Of a DNA stretch of 64,000 bases, positions 16,539-27,967 are shown piece by piece. The position numbers and the translations under genes are program-made. Positions within the stretch are counted from its first letter, which is position 1. Each line of letters opens with the position of its first letter. The notes under the pieces are model-generated. The model did not search any database. It was not told the DNA's origin and saw nothing but the letters and a program-made list of their open reading frames with translations. Source of the DNA: RHKX01 sp046330415 (lineage in GTDB: Bacteria > Actinomycetota > Thermoleophilia > Solirubrobacterales > 70-9); the NCBI GenBank assembly GCA_046330415.1, contig JAXLSW010000012.1, forward strand, positions 62,001-126,000, read 5' to 3'.

Positions 16539-17435
16539 TCAGGACCCCACAGGTGCGGGCGAAAGTGGTAAGGGCGATGACCCCCGAAGCTCGGCCAGGA
16601 TCCGCTCGGCCGCGAGGGGATCACGGAAGCTCGCGGTCCCGACGGCGACGATCGCGGCACCCGCGTCGAGCAGGTCGCGGGCGTGAGATCCATGCTCGAC
16701 GCCACCCATCCCGGCCACCGGGATCGACACAGCCGCGGCGACATCGCAGACCTGCTGCAGGGCGACGGCCCTGACGGCGGGCCCCGAGAGGCCGCCGCTG
16801 CCGGCGCCGAGCCATGGCTCGCCGGCGAGCATCGGTCGCGCCTTCAGGGTGTTGATCAGCGAGACGGCGTCGGCGCCACCGGCCTCGGCCCCTACGGCGA
16901 CCGCCGCGGGAGCGGCAACGTTAGGAGTCAGCTTCACGATCAGCGGCTTCGGCGTCAGCGGCCGCAGCGCGCCCAGCAGCGCCTCCGTCTCACTCGGCTG
17001 CTCGCCAACGATCAGGCCCGAGTGCACGTTGGGGCAGGAGACGTTGAGCTCGATCGCGGCGACCTCGTCGCGGGCGGCGACGGCGGCCACCAGGTGGCTG
17101 AACTCCTCGGCGCTGGTCGCCATCACCGAGACGACCAGCGGCACCGGCAGCTCCGCGAGCAGCGGCAGATCGGCGGAGAGGAAGCCGTCCAGCCCCTTGG
17201 TCGGCAACCCGATCGAGTTGACCATCGCGGCCGGCTCCTCCCAGAGCCGCGGCGGCGGATTGCCCGCCCGCGAGGCCGGGGTGATGGTCTTGGAGACGTA
17301 GGCGCTGAACGGGAAGCGCTCGAGCACGGCGTCCCCGAAGGCGCGGCGGGCGGCGATCGCGTCGAACGTCCCCGACGCGTTGATTATCGGGTGCGCGAGA
17401 TCGATCCCACAGAACGTGACCGGACCCGCGCTCAT
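16539..17435 (-). CDS. pyrD: Dihydroorotate dehydrogenase, class 1B catalytic subunit
   Basis: 298 residues. FMN enzyme that oxidises dihydroorotate to orotate, the fourth step of UMP synthesis. The class 1 catalytic Cys is in the ELNVSCPNVHSG loop; NSIGLPTKG and IVKLTPNV bind substrate and FMN; GMGGVEHGSHARDLL is the phosphate-binding end. It overlaps pyrK by 4 bp, as expected for the NAD-linked 1B heteromer. Confidence 0.95.
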   Translation of the reverse strand: MSAGPVTFCGIDLAHPIINASGTFDAIAARRAFGDAVLERFPFSAYVSKTITPASRAGNPPPRLWEEPAAMVNSIGLPTKGLDGFLSADLPLLAELPVPLVVSVMATSAEEFSHLVAAVAARDEVAAIELNVSCPNVHSGLIVGEQPSETEALLGALRPLTPKPLIVKLTPNVAAPAAVAVGAEAGGADAVSLINTLKARPMLAGEPWLGAGSGGLSGPAVRAVALQQVCDVAAAVSIPVAGMGGVEHGSHARDLLDAGAAIVAVGTASFRDPLAAERILAELRGSSPLPLSPAPVGS

Positions 17436-18334
17436 CGGTGTCCCGCGCCCTCGACCATCGCCGTCTCGATCTCCCGCGCGTCGACGACCGGCCCGTCCAC
17501 GCAGAGACGCATGTAGCCCCCGCCCCGCAGCGGCATCGCGCAGCCGAAGCAGGCCCCGTACCCGCAGGCCATCGGCGACTCCATCGCCAGCTCGGCGGCG
17601 ACGGAACGTTGCTCGCAGAGCGCCCTGACCGCCTCCAGCATCGCCGGCGGGCCGCAGGCGTAGACGACCGCCGTCGCGGCCGCATCGTCGCCCTCCAGCA
17701 GGACGGCGAGCAGGTCGGTGACGTAGCCGCGGTGGCCGGCGTGGCCATCCTCGCTCGCCAGCCGCAGCTCCGAGCAGCGAAACAGCTCGAGCCCGCCCGA
17801 ATGCGCCTCGTCGCGGAAGCCGAGCAGCGACCGCTCCGGGAACCCGCGCGCGGCCAGATCGCGGCGTAGAAGGGCCAGCGGGGCGAGCCCGATACCACCG
17901 CCGACCAGGATCGCTCCCGCGGCGTCTGGGTTGACCTCTCGCGGCGCCGAGAACGGGCGGCCAAGCGGGCCGGTCAGGAGCAGGCCGTCCCCCTCCGCGA
18001 GGCGCGCGAGCTCATGGGTGCCGGGGCCGACGTCCTCGAGCAGGAAGGTGAGGCGGACACCGCCCTCGGCCGCGGTCGCATCGGCGACGGAGAAGGCCCG
18101 CGGAAGGAACGGGCGCTCGGCTCCCCCACCCCACCCGCGCTCCGCGGCGAGCATGTAGAACTGCCCCGCCGCCGGGGTCGGGCCCTCCCCGTCGACGACG
18201 CTGAGCAGCCGATAGCCGCCGCTGGAGACGTTGGCGACGACCGCCGTTCGCCGGCGGCCGAACGGCGCCTGCACCCGGCCGTCGGAGCCGTGCAGCCGGG
18301 AAGCGCCGGCCTCGCCATCAGCGGCGGTGGCCAA
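17432..18334 (-). CDS. pyrK: Dihydroorotate dehydrogenase electron-transfer subunit
   Basis: 300 residues. Passes electrons from dihydroorotate (through PyrD FMN) to NAD. FAD-binding ferredoxin-reductase-like domain, NAD-binding domain (ILVGGGIGLAPLALLRRDL), and a C-terminal 2Fe-2S cluster with cysteines in ACGYGACFGCAMPL and MRLCVDGPV. About 35 N-terminal residues are extra compared with typical PyrK and the start may be further in. Confidence 0.93.
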   Translation of the reverse strand: MATAADGEAGASRLHGSDGRVQAPFGRRRTAVVANVSSGGYRLLSVVDGEGPTPAAGQFYMLAAERGWGGGAERPFLPRAFSVADATAAEGGVRLTFLLEDVGPGTHELARLAEGDGLLLTGPLGRPFSAPREVNPDAAGAILVGGGIGLAPLALLRRDLAARGFPERSLLGFRDEAHSGGLELFRCSELRLASEDGHAGHRGYVTDLLAVLLEGDDAAATAVVYACGPPAMLEAVRALCEQRSVAAELAMESPMACGYGACFGCAMPLRGGGYMRLCVDGPVVDAREIETAMVEGAGHR

Positions 18335-18337
18335 GCC

Positions 18338-21457
<3,120 letters not shown>

Positions 21458-21476
21458 CAGCTCGTGAGGGTGGGGG

Positions 21477-22604
21477 TCATCGCGCCAGCTCCAGGAAGCG
21501 GTCGAAGAGGTAGCGGGCGTCGTGGGGGCCGGGGCCGGCCTCGGGGTGGTACTGGACCGTTCCCCCGGGGACGTCGAGCAGCCGCAACCCCTCGACGGTG
21601 CGGTCGTAGAGGTTCAGGTGGGAGAGCTCGGCGGTGCCGAAGTCGGTCTCCCAGCGCACGGGCTCGTCGGATTCCATGCGCCGCTCGCCGCCGGGGCCGA
21701 CCACCGCGAAGCCGTGGTTCTGGGAGGTGATCTCGATCCTCCCAGTCGCCAGGTCCTTGACGGGGTGGTTGGCGCCGCGGTGGCCGAAGGGGAGCTTGAA
21801 CGTCTCCAGGCCGACGGCCCGGCAGAGGAGCTGGTGGCCGAGGCAGATGCCGAACACCGGCTTCTTGCCGACGAGCTCGCGGACCGTCCCGACGACGTGG
21901 TCGAGCGCCGCGGGATCGCCGGGACCGTTGGCGAGGAAGATGAGGTCGGGATCGAGCGCGAGCACCTCCTCGGGGCCGCTGCCGCAGGGCAGCAGGGTCA
22001 CCTTGCAGCCGCGCTCGCGGAGCTGGCGGACGATCGAGAGCTTGATCCCGGTGTCGAGCCCGACGATGTGAGGACCCGGGCCGTCGAGGACGACGGGCTC
22101 CGGCGGCGTCACCGTGGAGGCGAGGTCCGCTCCCGCCATCGCGGGCTCGGCCCCGATCCTGCCCATCGCCTCGGCCTCCTCCATCGCGGCGGGGAAGATC
22201 CCGCCGCGCATCGCCCCGGCGTCGCGGATGTGGCGGACGATCGCGCGCGTGTCGATCCCGGTGATCGCGGTGACGCCGCAGTCGGCCAGCCAGTCGAGCC
22301 AGCCGCGTTCGGAGGTGGCCGCGTCCTCGCCGTTCTTGGCATCGCGCATGATCACGGCGCGAGCGTGCACGCGGTCGGATTCCATCGCCTCGGCGCTGAC
22401 GCCGTAGTTACCGATCAACGGATAGGTGAAGGTGATGATCTGCCCGGCGTAGGAGGGATCGGTGACGGACTCCTGGTAGCCGGTCATGGCGGTGTTGAAG
22501 ACGACCTCCCCGGTGACCGGCTCGACCGCGGCGCAGAGCGTCCCGTCGAGGCGGGAGCCGTCCTCGAGCAGGACGTAGCCGGGCGTGGCGGGGAGGGCGC
22601 TCAC
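21477..22604 (-). CDS. carA: Carbamoyl-phosphate synthase small subunit (glutaminase)
   Basis: 375 residues. Supplies ammonia from glutamine to CarB. N-terminal domain LEDGSRLDGTL and FNTAMTGYQESVTDPSYAGQ; class I amidotransferase domain with nucleophile Cys in FGICLGHQLL and the His-Glu pair in QYHPEAGPGPHD. GTG start overlapping the upstream isochorismatase-like gene by 4 bp. Confidence 0.96.
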   Translation of the reverse strand: MSALPATPGYVLLEDGSRLDGTLCAAVEPVTGEVVFNTAMTGYQESVTDPSYAGQIITFTYPLIGNYGVSAEAMESDRVHARAVIMRDAKNGEDAATSERGWLDWLADCGVTAITGIDTRAIVRHIRDAGAMRGGIFPAAMEEAEAMGRIGAEPAMAGADLASTVTPPEPVVLDGPGPHIVGLDTGIKLSIVRQLRERGCKVTLLPCGSGPEEVLALDPDLIFLANGPGDPAALDHVVGTVRELVGKKPVFGICLGHQLLCRAVGLETFKLPFGHRGANHPVKDLATGRIEITSQNHGFAVVGPGGERRMESDEPVRWETDFGTAELSHLNLYDRTVEGLRLLDVPGGTVQYHPEAGPGPHDARYLFDRFLELAR

Positions 22605-23155
22605 GGCGCCAGCTCCAAGACGAGCCGCTGAACCGCCTTGAACTCGTCGCTGCCGGCGGCGCCGAGCAGCTCGAAGAGCGCGGTCTCGACCGAGGTCAGG
22701 GTGGCGCCGGCGAACTCCGCCTTGCTGAGCCCGAGCTCGCGGTTGGCGTCGCTGCGGGAACCGACCGCGTCGCTGACGACCTGCACGCCGACTCCGCGGT
22801 CGAGCAGGTCGAGGACGGTCTGGTTGACGCAGACGTGGGTCTCGATCCCGCAGACGATCGCCTGATCGCGGCCGCCGAGGTCGAAGCCGTCGGCGGCCGC
22901 CGCGGAGAACACGGTCTTCGCGAGCGGCTCGACGCCGTCCGGCAGGTGCTCGGCGACCTCTGGAACCGTTGCCCCGAGGCCCTTCGGATACTGCTCGGTG
23001 ACGACGATCGGGACCCCGATCTCAGCGGCGCCGCGGACCAGGGTCGCCGTCGCGGCGGCGATCGCACCGAAGCCGGGAATGGCCTTGCGGAAGCCCTCCT
23101 GGACGTCGACCACGACCAGCGTGGCGCGTTCTCTGTCCAGCAGCTTCGAGCTCAT
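22601..23155 (-). CDS. Isochorismatase-family cysteine hydrolase in the pyrimidine operon
   Basis: 184 residues. Catalytic triad of the family is visible: Asp17 (VVVDVQEGF), Lys80 (EPLAKTVFSA) and Cys109 (GIETHVCVNQT). Related enzymes cleave isochorismate, nicotinamide or ureidoacrylate; this substrate cannot be read from sequence. Start ATG 23155 is chosen because AAGGAG is 7 nt upstream, inside a PyrR-type RNA hairpin; a longer reading to 23392 would run through that leader. Its stop overlaps the carA start (GTGA), so it is the first gene of the isochorismatase-carA-carB-pyrK-pyrD unit. Confidence 0.88.
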   Translation of the reverse strand: MSSKLLDRERATLVVVDVQEGFRKAIPGFGAIAAATATLVRGAAEIGVPIVVTEQYPKGLGATVPEVAEHLPDGVEPLAKTVFSAAAADGFDLGGRDQAIVCGIETHVCVNQTVLDLLDRGVGVQVVSDAVGSRSDANRELGLSKAEFAGATLTSVETALFELLGAAGSDEFKAVQRLVLELAP

Positions 23156-23222
23156 CTTCTCGCTCCTTCGGGGCCTCGCGGGACCACGGTTAAAGGAACC
23201 GTCGTGGTGTGGGGCGAGGCTA
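23156..23222 (-). promoter_or_regulatory. PyrR-binding RNA element A (head of the carAB-pyrKD unit)
   Basis: The leader contains TTCCTTTAACC, then GGTCCCGCGAGGCC, then GAAGGAGCGAG just before the ATG. The middle part matches the PyrR consensus ARUCCNGNGAGGYU at 12 of 14 positions. The SD AAGGAG can pair with the UUCCUU of the same hairpin. An extended -10 box TGCTAGCCT (TAGCCT at 23217-23222) lies at its 5' edge. The same arrangement occurs at 26195-26260. Confidence 0.8.
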
Positions 23223-23247
23223 GCAACGGCGACGGCGACACTCGCGA

Positions 23248-24600
23248 TCAGGCCGCCCGCACCGCGAAGCGCCGGCGTCGGAACGCCACGCCACCGCCGA
23301 CGATGGTCATGAGGACCTGAGAGCGCATCCGGCGCCCGTTGAAGCAGGAGTTCGAGGAGCGGCTCTCCCAGCCGTCGGCCCCCGCCTCCCATTCCGCGCT
23401 CAGGTCGACGAGGGCGATGTTCGCCTCGGCGTCGGGGGCGATGGTGGCGGGCTCGAGCCCGAACAGCTTCGCCCCCGCCCCCATCCGCTCGACGATCAGC
23501 CCGAGGTCGACGACGCCGGGCTCCACCAGCTCGGTGAAGAGGACGGGAAAGGCGGTCTCGAGTCCGATCACGCCCATGTTGGCCTGCTCGAACGGGATGT
23601 TCTTCTCGTGGATGGCGTGCGGGGCGTGGTCGGTTCCTATGCAGTCGACGACGCCGCTGCGCAGCGCTTCGATCAGCGCCTGGCGATCGGCCTCCGTCCG
23701 CAGCGGCGGGTTCATCTTGAAGTTGGCGTCGAGGCTGCGCACCTCCTCGTCGGTGAGCGTCAGATGGTGAGGGGTGAGCTCAGCGGTGAGCCTCGCCCCG
23801 GCTGCCTTCGCCGCCGCGACCGCGTCGACCGATTCCCGCGCCGAGAGGTGCTGGACGTGCGCGGTGGCATCCTCGTAGAGACAGAGGAGCCCGTCGCGAG
23901 CGATCATCGTCGACTCCGACACGGAGGGAACCCCGGCCAGGCCGAGCGCGGCGGAGACCGCGCCCTCCCCCATCACGCCGTCGCGCGTCAGATCCGGATC
24001 CTCCTCGTGGAGCAGGATCGTCCCGCCCACCAGATGCTGGTACTGGAGGGCGCGCTGCATGACGCCGGCCGAGCGGATCGGGAGCCCGTCGTCGGAGAAC
24101 CCGACGGCGCCGGCCTCGCGGAGGGCGGCCATCTCGGTCAGCTCCTCCCCGCGCATTCCCTTCGTCACCGTGCCGACGAATCCCGTCGGAACGACCGCCT
24201 CGGAGGCGGCGCGCTCCCGCAGCGCCCTGATCGTCTCCGCCTCGTCGACGACCGGGTCGGTGTTGGCCATCGCGACGATCCCGCAGAACCCCCCGGCCGC
24301 GGCGGAGCGGGTCCCGGTCTCCAGGTCCTCCTTGTACTCCTGGCCCGGCGTCCGCAGGTGCACGTGCGGGTCGAAGAACGCGGGCAGTGCGTGCAGGCCG
24401 GCGGCGTCGATCACCTCCGCGCCGTCCGGAGCCTCCCCCGCGCCGGCCTCGTCGATCGACGCGATCCTCCCCTCGCGGATGACGATGTCGCACTTACGCT
24501 CCAGCCCCGCCCGCGGGTCGAGCGCGACGGCGCCGCGGATCACGATGTCGCCGGAACCGGCGTCGTCGCGCCAATCGAGGCTCGTGATCGGATCGCTCAC
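23248..24600 (-). CDS. pyrC: Dihydroorotase
   Basis: 450 residues, class I type. Cyclises carbamoyl aspartate to dihydroorotate. Metal site: FDPHVHLRTPGQEYKED at about 60-76, PHHLTLTDEEV, and CIGTDHAPHAIHEKN; the carboxylated Lys position lies in TVTKGMRGEEL. GTG start overlapping pyrB by 4 bp. The C-terminal ~25 residues are Arg-rich. Confidence 0.96.
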   Translation of the reverse strand: MSDPITSLDWRDDAGSGDIVIRGAVALDPRAGLERKCDIVIREGRIASIDEAGAGEAPDGAEVIDAAGLHALPAFFDPHVHLRTPGQEYKEDLETGTRSAAAGGFCGIVAMANTDPVVDEAETIRALRERAASEAVVPTGFVGTVTKGMRGEELTEMAALREAGAVGFSDDGLPIRSAGVMQRALQYQHLVGGTILLHEEDPDLTRDGVMGEGAVSAALGLAGVPSVSESTMIARDGLLCLYEDATAHVQHLSARESVDAVAAAKAAGARLTAELTPHHLTLTDEEVRSLDANFKMNPPLRTEADRQALIEALRSGVVDCIGTDHAPHAIHEKNIPFEQANMGVIGLETAFPVLFTELVEPGVVDLGLIVERMGAGAKLFGLEPATIAPDAEANIALVDLSAEWEAGADGWESRSSNSCFNGRRMRSQVLMTIVGGGVAFRRRRFAVRAA

Positions 24601-25580
24601 GCCGGCTCTCCCATCGGCGGGACGGGAGGGGGCGCAGCAGCGGGAGCCCCGGCGGGCGCCTCGGCGCGACCGGACCGAGGGCGCTCACCGCCGGCGAGCA
24701 CCTCGTACAGGACCGCCATGCGGACGACGAGCCCGCTCGCGACCTGCGCGGTGATCAGGGAAGCCGGTCCATCCATCAGCTCGGGGGAGATCTCGACGCC
24801 GCGGTTGACCGGTCCGGGGTGCATGACGAGCTGGCGCGGATTGAGCCGCCTTGAGTTGAGCTGGTAGTTGATCGCGTACTCGCGCAGGGACGGGACGAAC
24901 GAGTCGTTCATGCGCTCCCGCTGCATTCGCAGGCCGTAGACGACGTCCGCCTCGCCGATCTCCTCGAGCGTGAAGCTGACCTCGCAGCCGAGCTCCTCGA
25001 TCCCGCGCGGGATCAGCGTCGGCGGCCCCGCGACCGTGACCTCGGCCCCCATCAGCGCGAAGGCGCGGATGCAGGAGCGGGCGACGCGGCTGTGGAGGAC
25101 GTCGCCGACGATCCAGATCCGCTTGCCGTCGAGCGGGCCGAGATGCTCGAGCAGGGTGTAGACGTCGAGCAGCGCCTGGGTAGGGTGCTCGTGCTTGCCG
25201 TCGCCGGCGTTGACCACCGCCGCGTCGGTCCAGCCGGTGACGAGCTGCGCGGCACCCGCCTGGGGGGAGCGGATCACGATCGCGTCGGGACCGAGGGCCG
25301 TCAGCGTCGCGATGGTGTCCTGCAGGGACTCCCCCTTGTCCACCGAGGACCCGGCCGACTTCACCGAGACGAGATCCGCGGAGAGACGCTTGGCGGCGAG
25401 CTCGAAGGAGGAGCTCGTCCGCGTGCTCGACTCGTAGAAGAGGTTCACGACCGTGCGCCCGCGCAGGGTCGGCACCTTCTTGATGTCGCGGCGGGCGACG
25501 TCGGCGAAGCTCCGCGCCCGCTCGCAGATCCGCTCGATCTCCGACCGCTCGAGATCCTCGATGGACAGCAGGTGCCTCAT
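24597..25580 (-). CDS. pyrB: Aspartate carbamoyltransferase catalytic subunit
   Basis: 327 residues. Condenses carbamoyl phosphate with aspartate. Carbamoyl-phosphate motif YESSTRTSSSFE near residue 55, aspartate-binding NAGDGKHEHPTQALLD, and MHPGPVNRGVEI near the C-terminus. About 25 Pro/Ala-rich residues are added at the C-terminus. No regulatory pyrI is seen. Overlaps pyrR by 4 bp. Confidence 0.96.
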   Translation of the reverse strand: MRHLLSIEDLERSEIERICERARSFADVARRDIKKVPTLRGRTVVNLFYESSTRTSSSFELAAKRLSADLVSVKSAGSSVDKGESLQDTIATLTALGPDAIVIRSPQAGAAQLVTGWTDAAVVNAGDGKHEHPTQALLDVYTLLEHLGPLDGKRIWIVGDVLHSRVARSCIRAFALMGAEVTVAGPPTLIPRGIEELGCEVSFTLEEIGEADVVYGLRMQRERMNDSFVPSLREYAINYQLNSRRLNPRQLVMHPGPVNRGVEISPELMDGPASLITAQVASGLVVRMAVLYEVLAGGERPRSGRAEAPAGAPAAAPPPVPPMGEPA

Positions 25581-26194
25581 GAGCTCGCGCCTCCTCCGTT
25601 CGTGCTCGCGACGGGTGCGCCCGCGATCGCGACCGCATCCTCGCCGTCGACCTCCGCAAGCCGCACGTAGACTCGCTCGTCGCTGGCGGTGGGCAGGTTC
25701 TTACCGGTGAAGTCGGGGCGGATCGGGAGCTCGCGGTGACCGCGGTCGGCGAGCACGGCGAGCTGGACCCGCTGCGGGCGGCCGTAGTCGAAGAGAGCGT
25801 CGATCGCGGCGCGGACCGTGCGGCCGGTGAAGAGCACGTCATCGACGAGGACGATCGTCCTACCCTCGACGTCGAAGTCGAGGTGGGTGGCGTGGACGAC
25901 CGGCATGTCGGAGGGAGCGCGGCCGAGTGCATCGTCGCGATAGAGGGAGATGTCGACGTCGCCGATCGGGACCTCGGTGCCGGAGAGCTCGCTGACGAGC
26001 TCGTGGAGGCGGCGGGCGAGAACCGCTCCGCGGGTGTGGATCCCGACGATCGCGAGACCCGCTCCGGTGGCGGCACCCGAGTCGGCCGCGTCGGAGTCGG
26101 AGTCCGAATCCGGGTTCTTCTCGATGATCTCGTGGGCGATCCGCACCAAGGTGCGGCGCACGTCATCGCTGTCGAGAACGATCCGCTCGTTCAA
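25577..26194 (-). CDS. pyrR: Bifunctional pyr operon regulator / uracil phosphoribosyltransferase
   Basis: 205 residues, longer than usual because of a D/S/A-rich insert (about 28-48). RNA-binding repressor that senses UMP/UTP and PRPP. PRPP motif VLVDDVLFTGRTVRAA near 120; VGIHTRGAVLARRL and the C-terminal RELPIRPDFTGKNLPT are typical. The start is a TTG at 26194, read from AAGGAG 6 nt upstream; it is preceded by its own PyrR element, so the gene is probably autoregulated. Confidence 0.95.
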   Translation of the reverse strand: MNERIVLDSDDVRRTLVRIAHEIIEKNPDSDSDSDAADSGAATGAGLAIVGIHTRGAVLARRLHELVSELSGTEVPIGDVDISLYRDDALGRAPSDMPVVHATHLDFDVEGRTIVLVDDVLFTGRTVRAAIDALFDYGRPQRVQLAVLADRGHRELPIRPDFTGKNLPTASDERVYVRLAEVDGEDAVAIAGAPVASTNGGGASS

Positions 26195-26260
26195 TGCTCG
26201 CTCCTTCTCGGCCTCGCGGGACCTGGTTAAAGGAAGAGTTCGGTTACGGACCCGAGGCTA
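26195..26260 (-). promoter_or_regulatory. PyrR-binding RNA element B (leader of pyrR-pyrB-pyrC)
   Basis: Contains TTCCTTTAACC, GGTCCCGCGAGGCC and GAGAAGGAGCGAG in the same order and spacing as element A. The upstream side has the same TGCTAGCCTCG box (TAGCCT at 26255-26260). The hairpin can hold the SD of pyrR, which points to translational repression as described for mycobacterial pyrR. Confidence 0.8.
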
Positions 26261-26344
26261 GCAGCGCCGGCGGTTCGCTCCCGGGCGGGTTCGCCCAAGT
26301 TGCGGAAGATGGAAACGGACGCGACGGGAGGCGGGTGCCGCCGC

Positions 26345-26890
26345 TCAGCCCGCTTCGAGGCGTACGACCTCGAAGCCGAGATCGTCGGCCGTGCACGTCA
26401 CGTACTTCTTGCCGTCGCGCCGGAAGACGGCCTCGACGGAGAGCTCACCCTTGATCTTCTTGCGGCTCGTGTAGTGCCCGGTGACCTCGTGCTTGTAGCG
26501 GACGCTGTAGGTGTCGTCGCTGTCGGTCTCGGACCCGACGTCGCGGAACCCGTCCTGCGTGGCGCGATCGAGCGGCCCGCGCACCTCCACCTGCACCCGG
26601 AAGTCCTCGTACTGGCCGCTGCAGTCGGTGAGGACGGTCCAGGTGCCGCGAAGCGCCCGGCCCTGGCTGTCGACGACGAGCTTGACCTCGCGCCCCTGGT
26701 CGGTCTGGCCGCCGAGCTTGACGTTCCCCTTCAACGCGCTCGCACCGGCCGGGACGAGCGCCACGACGGCTAACCCGGCGACGGCGGCCGCGACGGCGAC
26801 GACGCGGCTCCCCGTCCGGCTGACTGCCCCACTCCTCACGCTCTGGTTTCTACCGGAGCGGGCGGGCGCCCGCGCCGGGCCGGGACGCAT
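26345..26890 (-). CDS. Secreted hypothetical protein
   Basis: Up to 181 residues. A Sec signal peptide is clear (SRVVAVAAAVAGLAVVALVP, cleavage near AGASA). GTG at 26839 (VRSGAVSRTG) gives a more normal signal peptide than ATG 26890 and may be the real start. The mature part is about 125 residues of probable beta structure with two Cys (TDCSG and YVTCTAD) that could form one disulfide. No family recognised. Lies between rnz and the pyrR leader. Confidence 0.65.
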   Translation of the reverse strand: MRPGPARAPARSGRNQSVRSGAVSRTGSRVVAVAAAVAGLAVVALVPAGASALKGNVKLGGQTDQGREVKLVVDSQGRALRGTWTVLTDCSGQYEDFRVQVEVRGPLDRATQDGFRDVGSETDSDDTYSVRYKHEVTGHYTSRKKIKGELSVEAVFRRDGKKYVTCTADDLGFEVVRLEAG

Positions 26891-26902
26891 CGCCGGCGAT
26901 GC

Positions 26903-27847
26903 TCAGGTGCGGGCCCCGTTCTCCAGCAGCCGCGGCCCGCCGCGCTCCGGCAGCGGGATCTCGACGATGTCGAAGTCGCGCGGGGCGACCGTCGCGGCGA
27001 AGACCGCTCGGGCCTCCTCGAGGACATCGGGGATGAAGTGGCGGGAGGAGACGTGGACGAGGGCCAGCATCGAGACGTCCGCATCGGCCGCCACCTCGGC
27101 GGCCTCGACGACGGTCGAGTGCCCGGTGAGCTCGGCACGCTCACGCTCGGCGGCCGAGAAGGTGGCGTCGTGGACGAGCAGCTCGGCCCCGTGCGCCGCG
27201 ATCCGGGTCTCCTCGCAGGGTCGCGTGTCGCCGGTGAGGACGATCTTGCGCCCAGGGCGATCGGCCTCCATCACCTGCTCGGGATGCACCTCACCGTCAC
27301 GTCCCGGGACCGACTCGCCCCGCTGCAGCGCTCCGAAGGCGGGACCGGGCTCGATGCCGAGCGCCTCCGCGGCCGCGGGGTCGAACCGCCCCGGGCGCGC
27401 ATCCTCCTGGAGCGCGTACCCGTTGGCGACGATCCGGTGATCGGCGTCGAACGGCTCGATGACGTACCCGTCCCGCTCGACGATCTCGCCCCGGTTGAGC
27501 TCGTGCAGCGTCACCTCGTAGGAGGGGCGGCCGACGATCCGCGCGATCGAAGCGAAGAGGTCGACGAGGCCGGGCGGTCCGTAGATGCCCAGCGGCTCGG
27601 GGCGGTCCTGCATGTCGTAGCTCTTCAGGAGGCCCGGCAGGCCAAGGTAGTGGTCGGCGTGCAGGTGCGTGATGAAGATGGAATCGACCGGGATCAGCCC
27701 GGTCGAGCGCTGCATCTGACGCTGCGTTCCCTCCCCGCAGTCGAAGAGGATCCGGTCGCCGCCGCGGCGCACCAGCACGCTCGCGGTGTTGCGCCGCGCC
27801 GAGGGCACCGAGCCCCCGGTGCCGAGGAAGACGACGTCGAGGTCCAT
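26903..27847 (-). CDS. rnz: Ribonuclease Z (tRNA 3' processing endonuclease)
   Basis: 314 residues, metallo-beta-lactamase fold. Cuts tRNA precursors 3' of the discriminator base. N-terminal LDVVFLGTGGSVPSARRNTA, zinc motif THLHADHYLGLPGLL, GDTRPCEET, and the later H in ELTGHSTVVEAAEVA and VHVSSRHF. Encoded divergently from, and 47 bp away from, tRNA-Arg. Confidence 0.94.
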   Translation of the reverse strand: MDLDVVFLGTGGSVPSARRNTASVLVRRGGDRILFDCGEGTQRQMQRSTGLIPVDSIFITHLHADHYLGLPGLLKSYDMQDRPEPLGIYGPPGLVDLFASIARIVGRPSYEVTLHELNRGEIVERDGYVIEPFDADHRIVANGYALQEDARPGRFDPAAAEALGIEPGPAFGALQRGESVPGRDGEVHPEQVMEADRPGRKIVLTGDTRPCEETRIAAHGAELLVHDATFSAAERERAELTGHSTVVEAAEVAADADVSMLALVHVSSRHFIPDVLEEARAVFAATVAPRDFDIVEIPLPERGGPRLLENGART

Positions 27848-27878
27848 GCGCGCAAGCGTATGTGCGGGCGGGGTCTCC

Positions 27879-27884
27879 TAGACT
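27879..27884 (+). promoter_or_regulatory. -10 box of tRNA-Arg (TAGACT)
   Basis: TAGACT ends 10 nt before the mature tRNA 5' end; a start near 27891 would give a very short 5' leader. No strong -35 is visible. Confidence 0.4.
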
Positions 27885-27894
27885 GCCGACCCCG

Positions 27895-27967
27895 GCGCCC
27901 GTAGCTCAGTGGATAGAGCGCACGCCTCCGGAGCGTGAGGTCGAAGGTTCGAATCCTTCCGGGCGCG
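27895..27967 (+). tRNA. tRNA-Arg (anticodon CCG)
   Basis: Complete 73-nt cloverleaf. Acceptor stem GCGCCCG / CGGGCGC (27895-27901, 27960-27966) with discriminator G; D arm GCTC...GAGC; anticodon stem CACGC / GCGTG with loop CTCCGGA, anticodon CCG at 27928-27930; T arm GAAGG-TTCGAAT-CCTTC. CCA is not encoded. Reads CGG arginine codons. Confidence 0.96.
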
